Shown here one piece after another: positions 33,749-42,706 of a stretch of 64,000 nucleotides of DNA. Source of the DNA: Teichococcus rhizosphaerae (GTDB lineage Bacteria > Pseudomonadota > Alphaproteobacteria > Acetobacterales > Acetobacteraceae). The notes under the pieces were generated by a model. That model was not told the DNA's origin, ran no database searches, and worked only from the letters and a program-made list of their open reading frames with translations. The stretch covers positions 1 to 64,000 of the forward strand of contig NZ_PDNU01000025.1 in the NCBI RefSeq assembly GCF_002631185.1, written 5' to 3'. Position 1 is the first letter of the stretch. Each line of letters starts with the position of its first letter. The translations under genes and the position numbers were made by a program.

Positions 33749-34720
33749 CTACAGCAGCCCTTCCCGCCGGAAGCTCAGATAGCGGCCATTGCCGACGATC
33801 AGGTGGTCATGCACCACCACGGCGAAGAACTGCCCCGCCTGCTTGATCTCGGCCGTCATCTCGATGTCGGCGCGGCTCGGCGTCGGGTCGCCGCTCGGGT
33901 GGTTGTGGACCAGGATCAGCGCCGTGGCGTGCAGCTCCAGGGCGCGCTTCATCACCTCGCGCGGATAGACGGGGGTGTGGTTCACCGTGCCCCTGGCCTG
34001 CGGCTCGTCGGCGATCAGGCGGTTCTTGCTGTCCAGGAACAGGATGCGGAACTGCTCGACCTTCTCGCGGCTGATGGCGGCGTTGAGATAGGTGATCAGC
34101 CGGTCCCAGTTGTTCAGGACGGGGGTTTCCATCACCTCCGCCTTGGCCAGCCGCAGCGCCGCCGCCTGCACCAGCTTGAGCGCCGCCACGCTGTGCGGCC
34201 CGAGGCCGCGCGTCTCCATCAGCACCTTCTGCGGCGCCGCCAGCACCGCCGCGAAGCTGCCGAACTGGTTGATCAGCGCCTTGGCCAGCGGCTTGGTGTC
34301 GCCCTGCTTGAAGGCGAAGAAGAGCAGCATCTCCAGCAGCTCGTAGTCGGCCAGCGCGTCCGGGCCGCGCTCCAGCAGCTTGTCGCGCATCCGGCCGCGA
34401 TGGCCCTGCGGGCCGGTGCCCTGGAAGGGCGTGGCGGGAGGGGCGGAACCGTCGGGCAAGGGCGGGGCATCAGGGCGGGGCGGGGCGTCAGGACGGGGCG
34501 GGGCGCCGGGGCGGGCCAGGGCCTCGGGGCGGAGGGCCTCGGGGCGGGGCGGGCGCAGCGCATAGCCGAGGTCACGCGGCTCCAGCGCGCTGCCCAGGTC
34601 GCCAAGCCCCGCCTCCTCCATCCGCACCGGCGCCTCGGCGAAGCCGGCGGAAGGGGCGGGAGGGGTTTCGTCCCGCTCCCGGCCGGTCTGGCGCAGGAGC
34701 CGGGGAAGCCATGCCGTCAT
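33749..34720 (-). CDS. radC: RadC/JAB-domain DNA repair-type protein
   Basis: 323 residues. The conserved core covers about 100-323: GHRGRMRDKLLERGPDALAD, a helix-hairpin-helix region GPHSVAALKLVQAA and the JAB metal motif LILVHNHPSGDPTPSRAD. The first 100 residues are a Pro/Arg/Ala linker with RPEAL and PPRPDA repeats encoded by imperfect 15- and 18-bp DNA repeats, not part of the usual family. Despite the name, no repair role is proven. The start is uncertain; ATG 34720 is used, with an alternative ATG at 34759. Confidence 0.88.
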   Translation of the reverse strand: MTAWLPRLLRQTGRERDETPPAPSAGFAEAPVRMEEAGLGDLGSALEPRDLGYALRPPRPEALRPEALARPGAPPRPDAPPRPDAPPLPDGSAPPATPFQGTGPQGHRGRMRDKLLERGPDALADYELLEMLLFFAFKQGDTKPLAKALINQFGSFAAVLAAPQKVLMETRGLGPHSVAALKLVQAAALRLAKAEVMETPVLNNWDRLITYLNAAISREKVEQFRILFLDSKNRLIADEPQARGTVNHTPVYPREVMKRALELHATALILVHNHPSGDPTPSRADIEMTAEIKQAGQFFAVVVHDHLIVGNGRYLSFRREGLL

Positions 34721-34831
34721 CGCTGCCTCTCCAAAGCCGCGCGCTGGCGGCGGAGGCATCTTTCCCGGAGAGGAGAAGATTTTCAACCTTTTGGTTTGTT
34801 CCTCTCCGGTTTGCCTGCCCGGACAGGGCGG

Positions 34832-35341
34832 TCAGCCGGAAAAGCTGACCTTGGCGTTCTCGCCGCTGCTGTCCGGCTTGCCGCTGATCATGGCCTGGGC
34901 GTAGCCGAAGGCGAATCGCAGGCTGGAGGAGATGCCGTCCCAGTATTCCGCGCCCTCGATCTCGACGCCGATCAGCGCCACCTCGTCGCTGTCCGGCCCC
35001 TCGGGCAGCCAGCTCCGCAGGCCCTCGGTCCAGAGGGCGCGCTTCTTCGCCGCGTCCCGCACCACCCGGCCGCGGCCGAAAAGGGAGACGTAGTCCTGGT
35101 TGCGCGTGTCGGCATAGCCCAGCAGCACGCGCGAATCTTTTTCCAGCTCGGCGATCTTGGGGCTGTCGGCGCGGGTGAAGAACCACAGGGTGCGGCCGTC
35201 CGGGTCGGGCTTCTGGGTGCGCATGGGGCGGCCGCGCAGGCGGCCCTGCTGGTCGATGGTGGTGAAGATGGCGGTGCCGATGTCGCCGATCATGTCGCGC
35301 ACCTTGGCGCGCATCCCGACCTCGTCGCGGTCCGTCTGCAT
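34832..35341 (-). CDS. Pyridoxamine 5'-phosphate oxidase-like flavin-binding protein
   Basis: 169 residues. A split-barrel domain with AIFTTIDQQGRLRGRPM, TLWFFTRADSPKIAELEKD and VSLFGRGRVVRDAAKKR resembles the general-stress-protein 26 branch of the PNPOx family, which binds FMN or F420 rather than making PLP. The role is likely redox or stress related. It heads toward radC on the same strand with about 110 bases between. Confidence 0.88.
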   Translation of the reverse strand: MQTDRDEVGMRAKVRDMIGDIGTAIFTTIDQQGRLRGRPMRTQKPDPDGRTLWFFTRADSPKIAELEKDSRVLLGYADTRNQDYVSLFGRGRVVRDAAKKRALWTEGLRSWLPEGPDSDEVALIGVEIEGAEYWDGISSSLRFAFGYAQAMISGKPDSSGENAKVSFSG

Positions 35342-35415
35342 GGGGCGTCCTCCGGTCGTGATTCTCCGGCTTCAACCCCGGCCGGGAGGGAGGGTTGCCC
35401 GGTGGAGGCTCAGGG

Positions 35416-35511
35416 CGGCTTCCATGGGGCGGCTTCCATGGGGCGGCTTCCATGGGGCAGCTTCCATGGGGCAGCTTCCATGGGGCGGCTTCATCGGGCG
35501 CCTTCCATGGC
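35416..35511. repeat. 14-bp minisatellite upstream of the crotonase-like gene
   Basis: Five tandem 14-base units CRGCTTCCATGGGG (three with G and two with A at the second base) occupy 35416-35485, followed by two degenerate copies to 35511. The array lies in the divergent gap between the PNPOx-like gene and the crotonase-like gene, 40 bases before the latter's ATG, so it may influence its promoter or leader. Each unit has the palindrome CCATGG. Confidence 0.92.
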
Positions 35512-35550
35512 GTTGACAGGGGCGCGCCATGCCCGCACCGTTCCGGCACC

Positions 35551-36333
35551 ATGATGCACCCCAAGCTCCGCGTCAGCCGCGATGGAAACATCGCCACCGT
35601 GCTGATCGACCGCCCCGAGAAGCGCAACGCCATGGACCTGCCGATGTGGGAGGCGATGGGCACCACCTTCGCCGCCCTGTCGGCCGATGAGAGCCTGCGC
35701 TGCGTGATCCTGCGCGGCGCGGGAGACGCCGCCTTCTGCGCCGGCGCCGACATCGGCGGCTTCGGCGAGGATTATGGCGGCCGGGACAAGGACCGGCGCT
35801 ACGCCGCCGGGCTGGATGGGGCGCTGGTCAACATCCGCGACTGCGCGCACCCGGTGGTGGCGGCCATCTCCGGCTGGTGCATGGGCGGCGGCGCCGGGCT
35901 GGCCACGGTGTGCGACTTCCGCGTGGGGGGCGAGGGGATGCGCTTCGGCATTCCCGCCCGCAAGCTCGGCATCTGGTACCCCTATGTGGCGCTGGAGGCG
36001 CTGCAGGCGGTGGTGGGCTACGCGGTGGCCTGCGAGCTGCTGATCGAGGGGCGGACGCTGGACGGCGCCGAGGCGCTCTCGCGCGGGCTGCTGACGCGCT
36101 GCGTGCCGGACGGGGCGGTGTTCGAGGAGGCCACGGCGCTGGCGCGGCGCATCGCCGAGGGCGCGCCGCTGTCCAACCGCTTCCACAAGCGCGCGCTGCG
36201 CAGCCTGCGCGGCCCGATGCCGGTCCCGCCCGAGGAGATCGAGGCCGCCGGCCGCTATGCCGAGACGCGGGACTTCCAGAACGCCGTCCGCGCCTTCATG
36301 GAGAAGCGCAGCCCCGTCTTCGAGGGGCGCTGA
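35551..36333 (+). CDS. Crotonase-fold (enoyl-CoA hydratase/isomerase family) protein lacking both catalytic Glu
   Basis: 260 residues. Family blocks are ATVLIDRPEKRNAMDLPMW, DAAFCAGADIGGF (first oxyanion-hole strand) and SGWCMGGGAGLATVCDFRVG. The two Glu residues that hydrate enoyl-CoA in crotonase fall in GGGxELA and FGxPE; here these read GGGAGLA and FGIPA, so both are replaced. The CoA-binding fold is intact but simple hydratase activity is unlikely. An isomerase, hydrolase or other CoA-ester reaction is possible. Confidence 0.88.
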   Translation: MMHPKLRVSRDGNIATVLIDRPEKRNAMDLPMWEAMGTTFAALSADESLRCVILRGAGDAAFCAGADIGGFGEDYGGRDKDRRYAAGLDGALVNIRDCAHPVVAAISGWCMGGGAGLATVCDFRVGGEGMRFGIPARKLGIWYPYVALEALQAVVGYAVACELLIEGRTLDGAEALSRGLLTRCVPDGAVFEEATALARRIAEGAPLSNRFHKRALRSLRGPMPVPPEEIEAAGRYAETRDFQNAVRAFMEKRSPVFEGR

Positions 36334-36342
36334 GGCGGAGCG

Positions 36343-36368
36343 GGCGGCGCCGGGGCCTCCCCGCCGCC
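36343..36368. terminator. GC hairpin between convergent crotonase-like gene and tyrA
   Basis: Arms GGCGGCG and CGCCGCC with a 12-base spacer, in the 45-base gap between two converging genes. Weak support as a terminator because no T-run is present. Confidence 0.3.
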
Positions 36369-36378
36369 GCCTTCCTCC

Positions 36379-37269
36379 TCAGGCCTGCTTCAGCTCGATC
36401 AGCGTCCGCCGGATCTTGCGCCCGCGCCGGATGCGGTCCTCGATGAACCCCGCCTCCCCCCAGCGCACGGCGCGCCCCAGGGCATGGGCGTCCTCCGAGA
36501 AGCGCGCCAGCATCTCCAGCAGCGCCTCGCGGTTGTTGAGGAACACGTCGCGCCACATGTCCACGTCGCTGGAGGCGATGCGGGTGAAGTCGCGGAAGCC
36601 GGAGGCGGCGAATTTCAGCACCTGCTCGCGCGTCTCCTGCGCCAGGTCGTCGGCGGTGGAGCAGATGGTGAAGGCGATCAGGTGCGGCAGGTGGGACACG
36701 ATCGCCACCACCTTGTCGTGGGTGGCGGGGTCCATCGTCTCGATCATGGCGCCGGCGCGCCGCCACAGCGCCTCCACCTTCGCCCGCGCCGCCGGCTCCG
36801 TGCCCTCCAGCGGCGTCAGGATGACGTAGCGGCCCTGGAACAGGGTGGCGAAGCCGGCATCGGGGCCGGAATGCTCGGTGCCCGCCATCGGGTGGCCGGG
36901 CACCAGATGCACGCCGGGGGGCAGCAGCGGCAGCAGGTCGCGCAGCACCGAGCCCTTGGTGGAGCCCGTGTCGGTCAGCACCGCGCCGGGGGCGAGGTGG
37001 GGGGCGATGGCCGCCATCAGCCCGGCGAAGGTGCCGACGGGGGTGCAGAGGATCACCCCGTCGCAGTCGCGCACGGCGCGGCCGGCATCGGTCTCCACCA
37101 CATCGGCCAGGCCCAGCTCGCTCACCCGCTCCGCCACGCCCGGGCCGCTGTCGCAGGCCACCAGGGTTTCCGCGATGTCCCCGCGCTCGCGCGCGAGGCG
37201 CGCGATGGAGGAGCCGATCAGCCCGAGCCCGATGATGCAGAGCCGGCGGAAGACCGGCGGCTCAGCCAT
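36379..37269 (-). CDS. tyrA: Prephenate/arogenate dehydrogenase
   Basis: 296 residues. NAD(P)-binding [20 protein letters not shown], then [19 protein letters not shown] (catalytic His region) and [11 protein letters not shown] are typical of TyrA. It oxidatively decarboxylates prephenate or arogenate on the way to tyrosine. The ATG at 37269 overlaps the stop of hisC by eight bases; an upstream start at 37290 would extend deeper into hisC. Third gene of the chorismate mutase-hisC-tyrA operon. No C-terminal ACT domain is seen. Confidence 0.94.
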   Translation of the reverse strand: MAEPPVFRRLCIIGLGLIGSSIARLARERGDIAETLVACDSGPGVAERVSELGLADVVETDAGRAVRDCDGVILCTPVGTFAGLMAAIAPHLAPGAVLTDTGSTKGSVLRDLLPLLPPGVHLVPGHPMAGTEHSGPDAGFATLFQGRYVILTPLEGTEPAARAKVEALWRRAGAMIETMDPATHDKVVAIVSHLPHLIAFTICSTADDLAQETREQVLKFAASGFRDFTRIASSDVDMWRDVFLNNREALLEMLARFSEDAHALGRAVRWGEAGFIEDRIRRGRKIRRTLIELKQA

Positions 37270-38365
37270 GCGCGGGAGAGGCCGCGCCAATGGCGTCGAT
37301 CACCATCTGGCATTCCTCGGCGGTGCCGATGGTGATGCGCAGGCATCCCGGCAGGCCGTAGCCCGCCATGCCGCGCACGATCAGCCCACGCGACTTCAGC
37401 CGCGCATCGGCCTGTCCGGCGCCCTCTGGCGAGCCGAAATCCACCAGCAGGAAGTTGGTCTCGCTCGGCCACACCGCGTGGCCGGCCGCGGCGAGGGCGG
37501 CCGCCACCCTGCCGCGCCATGCGGTGTTGTGCGCCACGCAGGTCTCCACCCAGCCCGGCTCGGCCAGCGCCGCCACGGCGGCGGCCTGCGAGGCGCTGGC
37601 CACGTTGAACGGGCCCCGCACGCGGTTCAGCGCGTCGATGATGGCGGGCGTGGCGTAGCCCCAGCCCACGCGCATGCCGCCCAGGCCGAAGATCTTGCTG
37701 AAGGTGCGCAGCATGATGGTGTTGCCCGCCGCGTCCACCAGCGCCTCGCCCGGGTCGTAGCCGGGGGCGGTGACGTATTCGGCGTAGGCGCTGTCCAGCA
37801 CCAGCAGGATGTCGTCGCGCAGCCCGGCCCGCAGCCGCGCCACCTCGGAACTGGGCAGCAGCGTGCCGGTCGGGTTGTTGGGGTTGGTGAGGAAGACGAT
37901 GCGGGTGCGCGCCCCCGCCGTGGCCAGGATGCCGTCGATGTCGGCCTTCATGCCGCCGCCCTCGGCCGGCACCTCGGGCACCTTCAGCACCTGGGCGCCC
38001 GAGGCGCGGCCGGAGATGTCGTACATCATGAAGCCATAGGCGGACATGATGACCTCCGTGCCCTCGCCGGCATAGGCCGTGCAGAGCAGGGTGATCAGCT
38101 CGTCCGAGCCGTTGCCGCAGATGATGCGCGCGGGGTCGAGGCCGAAGCGGGCGCCGATCGCCTCGCGGAGCGCGCGGGCGTTGCCGTCGGGGTAGCGGTG
38201 CGCCTCGCGCGCGGCCCGGGTGATGGCCTCGATGGCGGCGGGGGGCGGGCCGAAGGCGCCCTCGTTGGAGGACAGCTTGATGATCCGGTTCACGCCCGGG
38301 ATCTTCGATTCGCCCCCGACATAGGGATCGATCGACAGGATGGCGGGGCGGGGCTGCACGGTCAT
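37262..38365 (-). CDS. hisC: Histidinol-phosphate/aromatic aminotransferase
   Basis: 367 residues. Fold-type I PLP enzyme: [15 protein letters not shown] (substrate phosphate and aromatic region), [17 protein letters not shown] and the Schiff-base Lys in [16 protein letters not shown]. Sequence is HisC type, but its position between chorismate mutase and prephenate dehydrogenase suggests that it transaminates prephenate or the aromatic keto acids, as HisHb-like enzymes do. The start at 38365 gives the standard N-terminus; five bases separate it from the chorismate mutase gene stop. Confidence 0.92.
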   Translation of the reverse strand: MTVQPRPAILSIDPYVGGESKIPGVNRIIKLSSNEGAFGPPPAAIEAITRAAREAHRYPDGNARALREAIGARFGLDPARIICGNGSDELITLLCTAYAGEGTEVIMSAYGFMMYDISGRASGAQVLKVPEVPAEGGGMKADIDGILATAGARTRIVFLTNPNNPTGTLLPSSEVARLRAGLRDDILLVLDSAYAEYVTAPGYDPGEALVDAAGNTIMLRTFSKIFGLGGMRVGWGYATPAIIDALNRVRGPFNVASASQAAAVAALAEPGWVETCVAHNTAWRGRVAAALAAAGHAVWPSETNFLLVDFGSPEGAGQADARLKSRGLIVRGMAGYGLPGCLRITIGTAEECQMVIDAIGAASPAHG

Positions 38366-38370
38366 CGGGG

Positions 38371-39297
38371 TCACTCTTCCGGCTCGGGCTCGGCATAGGC
38401 GCCGAGGATCTGCAGGCGGGGGAAGGGCAGGGCGCCGAGCCGCGGGTCGCCCTCGGCCAGGAAGCCCTCGATCTCGGCCAGCGCCAACGGCGCCGGCGTG
38501 TCGCGGCACAGCAGCCAGCGCGGCGCCAGCCCGGCGCCGTCCAGGATGGACCGGATGCGGGCGCGGGACTGGCCGGGCGCCGGCTCGAAGCGCAGCAGGC
38601 TGCGGTCCCGCCCCGTGGCGTCGGGCGCCAGGGGGGAGACGACGAGGGCCTGGGGCGGCGCCTCCTGCCCGCCATGGCGGGGGGCAAGGAAGGGCAGGGC
38701 GGCCACGACGTGCAGCCTGGGCGATTCCATCTGCGCCCACCAGGCGGCCTCCGGGCGCTCATCCTCCCCGGGCGCGGGCAGCACGGCCACGGCGGCCTCG
38801 CCGCCGGCCACGCTGGCCAGCACGCGGCTGGGGGTGGGGTGCAGGCGCAGCGGCGTCAGCAGGCCGAAATGGGCGCGTGCCAGCCGTGCCATGGGCGGCC
38901 CGAGCTCCGCCGGACCGTCCGCCGGCATGTTTCCCGCCCCGTTGCCCTGCGGAGTTCCCGGCGCGGCCCCCAGGGTTGCTCCCAGGGTTGCCTGCGGGGC
39001 CGCCCCCAGGGCCGCCACGGTGAAGTTGCCTTGCTGCGCCAGCGAGGAGGCGATGATCTCCCGCCAGAAGCGCAGCACCGCCGGGCGCGCCAGGGCGCCG
39101 CGGTTGCGGCCGAGCAGGCGGCGCAGGATCACCGCCTCGCGCCCGGGGCGGAAGGTGGGGGCGCCCTGCTTCACGCGGCTGGCGGCCATGTGGGCGACGA
39201 GGTCCGCCCGGCGCATCAGCAGGTCGTGCAGCGCGTCGTCGATCCGGTCGATCTCGGTGCGCAGGGAGGCCAGGTCGGGGGGGGCGAGGTCGGGCAT
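38371..39297 (-). CDS. Chorismate mutase with a long uncharacterised C-terminal region
   Basis: 308 residues. Residues 8-90 form an AroQ-type chorismate mutase: [40 protein letters not shown]. The following 215 residues begin with an Ala/Gly/Pro linker and then a region that resembles, loosely, part of a prephenate dehydratase plus ACT module ([40 protein letters not shown]). I do not see the diagnostic TRF motif of the dehydratase, so activity there is doubtful. First gene of the operon leading to tyrosine. Start at 39297 precedes the mutase helix directly. Confidence 0.85.
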   Translation of the reverse strand: MPDLAPPDLASLRTEIDRIDDALHDLLMRRADLVAHMAASRVKQGAPTFRPGREAVILRRLLGRNRGALARPAVLRFWREIIASSLAQQGNFTVAALGAAPQATLGATLGAAPGTPQGNGAGNMPADGPAELGPPMARLARAHFGLLTPLRLHPTPSRVLASVAGGEAAVAVLPAPGEDERPEAAWWAQMESPRLHVVAALPFLAPRHGGQEAPPQALVVSPLAPDATGRDRSLLRFEPAPGQSRARIRSILDGAGLAPRWLLCRDTPAPLALAEIEGFLAEGDPRLGALPFPRLQILGAYAEPEPEE

Positions 39298-39435
39298 GGC
39301 GGCGCCCCAGCAATAGAGCGCGCCCGCGCTTCCGCCAAGGCACAACCGGGCGGCGGCGGCGCCCCTTCCCCGGGCGGCGGCAAGGGATGGGCGCCATTCC
39401 AAGCCGGCGGTGGACCTGCGGCGGCGGCGCCCTTA

Positions 39436-39458
39436 TTCCTGCGGGCGCCCCGCAGGAA
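39436..39458 (+). promoter_or_regulatory. Hairpin covering the Shine-Dalgarno sequence of metX
   Basis: A perfect ten-base inverted repeat, TTCCTGCGGG and CCCGCAGGAA, with a three-base loop. The right arm contains AGGAA (39454-39458), the likely ribosome-binding site, five bases before the metX ATG. When folded the site would be paired. This is a plausible translational switch; no known S-adenosylmethionine riboswitch consensus was recognised upstream. Confidence 0.55.
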
Positions 39459-39463
39459 CAGAG

Positions 39464-40669
39464 ATGACCGAGCCGTCCTTCTCCCCCGCCCGCCCCGCCG
39501 TCCCGCCTGGTGCCCCGCCTGGCGCCAGCGCCGCCGACGCCGCGCCGGTGGAGCACCAGCGGGCGCGCTTCCCCGAGGGGATGGCGCTGGATTGCGGCGC
39601 CTGGGTGGCGCCGCTCGACGTCGCCTACCGCACCTATGGCACGCTGAACGCGGCGCGCAGCAACGCCGTGCTGGTCTGCCACGCCCTCACCGGCGACCAG
39701 TACCTGGCCGAGCGCCACCCCGTCACCGGCCGCCCCGGCTGGTGGGAGGCCATTGTCGGCCCCGGCAAGCCGATCGACACCAGCCGCTTCTTCGTCATCT
39801 GCGCCAACGTGCTGGGCGGCTGCATGGGCAGCACCGGCCCGCGCGAGCCGATGACCGACAGCGAGGGCAACACCCGCCCCTGGGGCACCGACTTCCCCAA
39901 CATCACCATCCGCGACATGGTGCGGGCGCAGGAGAAGCTGGTGCGCCACCTCGGCATCGAGCGCCTGCTGGCCGTGGTCGGCGGCTCGATGGGGGGGATG
40001 CAGGCGCTGGAATGGGCCGCCACCTTTCCCCGCATGGTGCATGCCTGCGCGCCCATCGCCACGGCCACGCACCACAGCGCCCAGAACATCGCCTTCCACG
40101 AGGTGGGCCGCGCCGCCATCCATTCCGACCCGGACTGGCGGGGCGGGCGCTACTGGGCGGAGCCGGGGCTGATCCCGGCCAAGGGGCTGTCGGTGGCGCG
40201 CATGGTGGCGCACATCACCTACCTCTCGGAGGAGGCGCTGGCGCGCAAGTTCGGCCGCCGGCTGCGCGGCGCCTCGGCGCTCACCTTCCTGGAGGACACC
40301 TTCGAAGTGGAGAGCTACCTCCGCCACCAGGGCAGCACCTTCGTCCACCGCTTCGACGCCAATTCCTACCTCACCATCACCCGCGCCATGGACTATTTCG
40401 ACCTGGCGGCGGAGCACGGGGGCGAGCTGGCGGCGGCCTTCCGGGGCACCGCCACGCGCTTCTTCGTGGCCAGCTTCAGCTCGGACTGGCTGTTCCCCAC
40501 CAGCGAGAGCCGCGCCCTGGTGCGGGCGCTGAACGCCGCGGCCGCCAATGTCTCCTTTGTCGAGATCAAGTCCGACAAGGGGCACGACGCCTTCCTGCTG
40601 GACGAGCCCGAGTTCCATGCGGCGCTGGGCGGCTTCCTGCGCGGGGCGGCGGAGCGGGCCGGCGTCTGA
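39464..40669 (+). CDS. metX: Homoserine O-acetyltransferase (or succinyltransferase-type MetX)
   Basis: 401 residues. Alpha/beta hydrolase with the nucleophile Ser in [34 protein letters not shown], and the Asp and His of the triad in [11 protein letters not shown] and [13 protein letters not shown]. It acylates homoserine in the first committed methionine step. A Pro/Ala-rich 30-residue start precedes the fold. The metW gene that usually follows metX in alphaproteobacteria is not here; an MFS gene takes its place. Whether acetyl or succinyl-CoA is used cannot be decided by eye. Confidence 0.95.
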   Translation: MTEPSFSPARPAVPPGAPPGASAADAAPVEHQRARFPEGMALDCGAWVAPLDVAYRTYGTLNAARSNAVLVCHALTGDQYLAERHPVTGRPGWWEAIVGPGKPIDTSRFFVICANVLGGCMGSTGPREPMTDSEGNTRPWGTDFPNITIRDMVRAQEKLVRHLGIERLLAVVGGSMGGMQALEWAATFPRMVHACAPIATATHHSAQNIAFHEVGRAAIHSDPDWRGGRYWAEPGLIPAKGLSVARMVAHITYLSEEALARKFGRRLRGASALTFLEDTFEVESYLRHQGSTFVHRFDANSYLTITRAMDYFDLAAEHGGELAAAFRGTATRFFVASFSSDWLFPTSESRALVRALNAAAANVSFVEIKSDKGHDAFLLDEPEFHAALGGFLRGAAERAGV

Positions 40670-40836
40670 GGCGCGCCCTCCCGCCGGATCGTCTTTCCCG
40701 CGCTTCGGAGCTCCGCCGCTGCTGCAATGCAGCATCCAGCAATCTCGCCGCGACAATGCGGCCGTAAGATCCAAAATTGCGTGGCACCGTGAAGCCGCGC
40801 AACGAACTGCCGCGGCAGGGCCGCAGGCAGAGAGTG

Positions 40837-42162
40837 ATGACCGAGCACCGCGTTCCCGCCTCCCCGAAATCCCTGAGCCGGCGGGACGTGCGCACCCTGG
40901 TCCTCGCCTCGCTGGGCGGCGCGCTGGAATTCTACGACTTCATCATCTTCGTCTTCTTCGCAGCCACCATCAGCCACCTCTTCTTCCCGCCCGGCACGCC
41001 GGACTGGCTGGGCGACCTGCAGACCTTCGGCATCTTCGCCGCCGGCTATCTGGCGCGCCCGTTGGGCGGGCTGGTCATGGCGCATTTCGGCGACAAGCTC
41101 GGCCGCAAGCGCATGTTCACCTTCTCCATCTTCCTGATGGCGGTGCCGACGCTGCTGATCGGCCTGACGCCCACCTACGCGACGCTGGGCTACGCCGCGC
41201 CGGTGCTGCTGCTGGTGTTCCGCATGATGCAGGGCGCGGCCATCGGCGGCGAGGGGCCGGGCGCCTGGGTGTTCGTGTCCGAGCATGTGCCGCCGGGCCG
41301 CGTGGGCCTCGCCGTCGGCATGCTGACGGGCGGGCTGACGGGCGGCATCATGCTGGGCTCGCTGATGGCCACCGCCATCAACACCGCGCTCGCCCCGGCC
41401 GAGGTCGCCGCCTGGGGCTGGCGCATCGCCTTCCTGGTGGGCGGCGTGTTCGGCTTCCTGGCCATGTATCTGCGCCGCTTCCTGCACGAGACGCCGGTCT
41501 TCGAGGAGATGCGCCGCCGCGCCGGGCTGGCGCGCGGCCTGCCGCTGCGGCAGGTGCTGGCCGGGCACCGCCGGGGCGTCGCCGTTTCCATGTTCGCCAC
41601 CTGGATGCTGACGGCGGGCATCGTCGTGGTCATCCTGCTGGCGCCCACCCATCTGCAAAGGCTGCACGGGCTGAGCCCGGCGGAAACGCTGCGCGGCAAC
41701 CTGGCCGCCACCTTCTGCCTCACCGTCTCCGCCATGCTCTGCGGCTGGCTGCTGGACCGCTTCGGCAGCCTCAGGGTGGGCGTCGCCGGCGCGCTGGCGA
41801 TGATGGGCGCGACCTATGCGCTCTATATCGGGGCGGGCCTCCGGCCGGACCTGCTGGTGCCGCTCTACGCCCTGGCGGGGGCCACCATCGGTGTCATCGC
41901 CGTGGTGCCCTATGTGATGATCCACGCCTTTCCGCCGGCCATCCGCTTCACCGGCGTCTCCTTCGCCTACAACATGGCCTATGCCATCTGCGCCGGCATC
42001 ACGCCGCCGCTGCTGACCCTGCTGCTGGCGCTCGACCGGCTGGGCCCCGCCCACTATGTCGCCGCCGTGGCGCTGGTGGGCATCGCGACGCTGGTGGCGA
42101 ACGGTCGCGCCCCGCGAAGCCTGGCGCCAGAACCCGCGCCGGCCGGCGGCCACGCCCGCTGA
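40837..42162 (+). CDS. MFS metabolite:H+ symporter (MHS/ProP-like)
   Basis: 441 residues with 12 predicted helices. GALEFYDFIIFVFFAATISH and ARPLGGLVMAHFGDKLGRKR (A-motif) are characteristic of the MHS family that imports citrate, ketoglutarate, proline or betaine. The start at ATG 40837 follows a purine-rich stretch; a longer frame begins at 40777. It lies 167 bases after metX on the same strand. The last 20 residues are a Pro/Ala-rich tail. Substrate unknown. Confidence 0.88.
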   Translation: MTEHRVPASPKSLSRRDVRTLVLASLGGALEFYDFIIFVFFAATISHLFFPPGTPDWLGDLQTFGIFAAGYLARPLGGLVMAHFGDKLGRKRMFTFSIFLMAVPTLLIGLTPTYATLGYAAPVLLLVFRMMQGAAIGGEGPGAWVFVSEHVPPGRVGLAVGMLTGGLTGGIMLGSLMATAINTALAPAEVAAWGWRIAFLVGGVFGFLAMYLRRFLHETPVFEEMRRRAGLARGLPLRQVLAGHRRGVAVSMFATWMLTAGIVVVILLAPTHLQRLHGLSPAETLRGNLAATFCLTVSAMLCGWLLDRFGSLRVGVAGALAMMGATYALYIGAGLRPDLLVPLYALAGATIGVIAVVPYVMIHAFPPAIRFTGVSFAYNMAYAICAGITPPLLTLLLALDRLGPAHYVAAVALVGIATLVANGRAPRSLAPEPAPAGGHAR

Positions 42163-42191
42163 GCCGCGCGACGGGCGGGCGGGGAAACGGA

Positions 42192-42227
42192 GAAAGGGCG
42201 CCACCCCGGCCGGGATGGCGCCCTTTC
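42192..42227. terminator. Bidirectional intrinsic-type terminator
   Basis: Perfect 12-base arms, GAAAGGGCGCCA and TGGCGCCCTTTC, with a 12-base GC loop, between the convergent MFS and four-cysteine-protein genes. AAA and TTT at the stem base give a short U-tract in each direction. Confidence 0.7.
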
Positions 42228-42249
42228 CGCGCGGAAGGGGAGGCGGCGC

Positions 42250-42465
42250 TCAGTCGGCCACGCCGCCGCTCATCGCGTCCTGGCTGAAATGGCCGCACCA
42301 GTCCCGCGACGACACCACCGGCCACAGGCCATGCGCTTCCGGGCTCGGCTGGTTCACCGGCGGGTTGTAGCGGCACAGCCCTTCCTCGGCCGTGGCCATG
42401 GCGGCGTGGTTGTCGAAGAACTTGCAGCGGGTGCAGGCGGCATGGGTGGCATCGGCGAAGGACAT
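42250..42465 (-). CDS. Small four-cysteine protein (possible metal-binding)
   Basis: 71 residues, MSFADATHAACTRCKFFDNH at the start, then GLCRYNPPVNQP and SRDWCGHFSQDA. The four Cys (CxxC, C, C) are spaced like a zinc ribbon or iron-sulfur site. Similar small CxxCxxF...CRYNPP...WCG proteins are common in alphaproteobacteria but have no assigned function that I know of. ATG 42465 begins the conserved part. The divergent region upstream contains a Fur-box-like palindrome, so iron regulation is possible. Confidence 0.7.
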   Translation of the reverse strand: MSFADATHAACTRCKFFDNHAAMATAEEGLCRYNPPVNQPSPEAHGLWPVVSSRDWCGHFSQDAMSGGVAD

Positions 42466-42565
42466 GTCTTGGTTTCCTCGACCAGGGAAGGGATCCGCAG
42501 GATAGTGCATGGCGGCATGAATCGTTCCAGTAACGCTGGTAGAGATTTCGCGAGTAATACTGCGA

Positions 42566-42594
42566 TTGATTGTCAATGACTTCGACATGATAAT
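42566..42594 (+). promoter_or_regulatory. Sigma-70-type promoter for the ABC exporter gene
   Basis: TTGATT (42566-42571) and GATAAT (42589-42594) with a 17-base spacer match the consensus at 4/6 and 5/6, 113 bases before the exporter ATG. The region is conspicuously AT-rich against the window. The -10 element lies inside the Fur-like site. Confidence 0.55.
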
Positions 42595-42602
42595 CATTTG
42601 CA
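42588..42602. promoter_or_regulatory. Fur-box-like operator
   Basis: TGATAATCATTTGCA matches 12 of 14 arm positions of the 7-1-7 Fur consensus TGATAATnATTATCA, and includes the interrupted palindrome ATGATAATCAT (42587-42597). It overlaps the -10 of the plus-strand promoter, which is where a repressor would block transcription. It lies between the divergent four-cysteine-protein and ABC-exporter genes. Which regulator of the Fur superfamily (Fur, Mur, Zur) would bind is not decided. Confidence 0.55.
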
Positions 42603-42706
42603 AGAACAGGCGCCGCGCGGGCCGGCCCCGCCATCCTTCCGCGCGCCAGCGCCGGGCAGCGCCGCCGGCGCTTCCACCCGGCGCCGATCCGCTTTAAGCG
42701 CCCCGC

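Noticed and set aside
39298-39463. A SAM-II type riboswitch upstream of metX
   Set aside because: The conserved pseudoknot sequence of known SAM riboswitches was not found; only the ribosome-binding-site hairpin is supported.
40670-40836. Short dyad TGCTGC-AAT-GCAGCA after metX as a terminator
   Set aside because: The stem is only six bases and no T-run follows; it does not stand out from chance in this composition.
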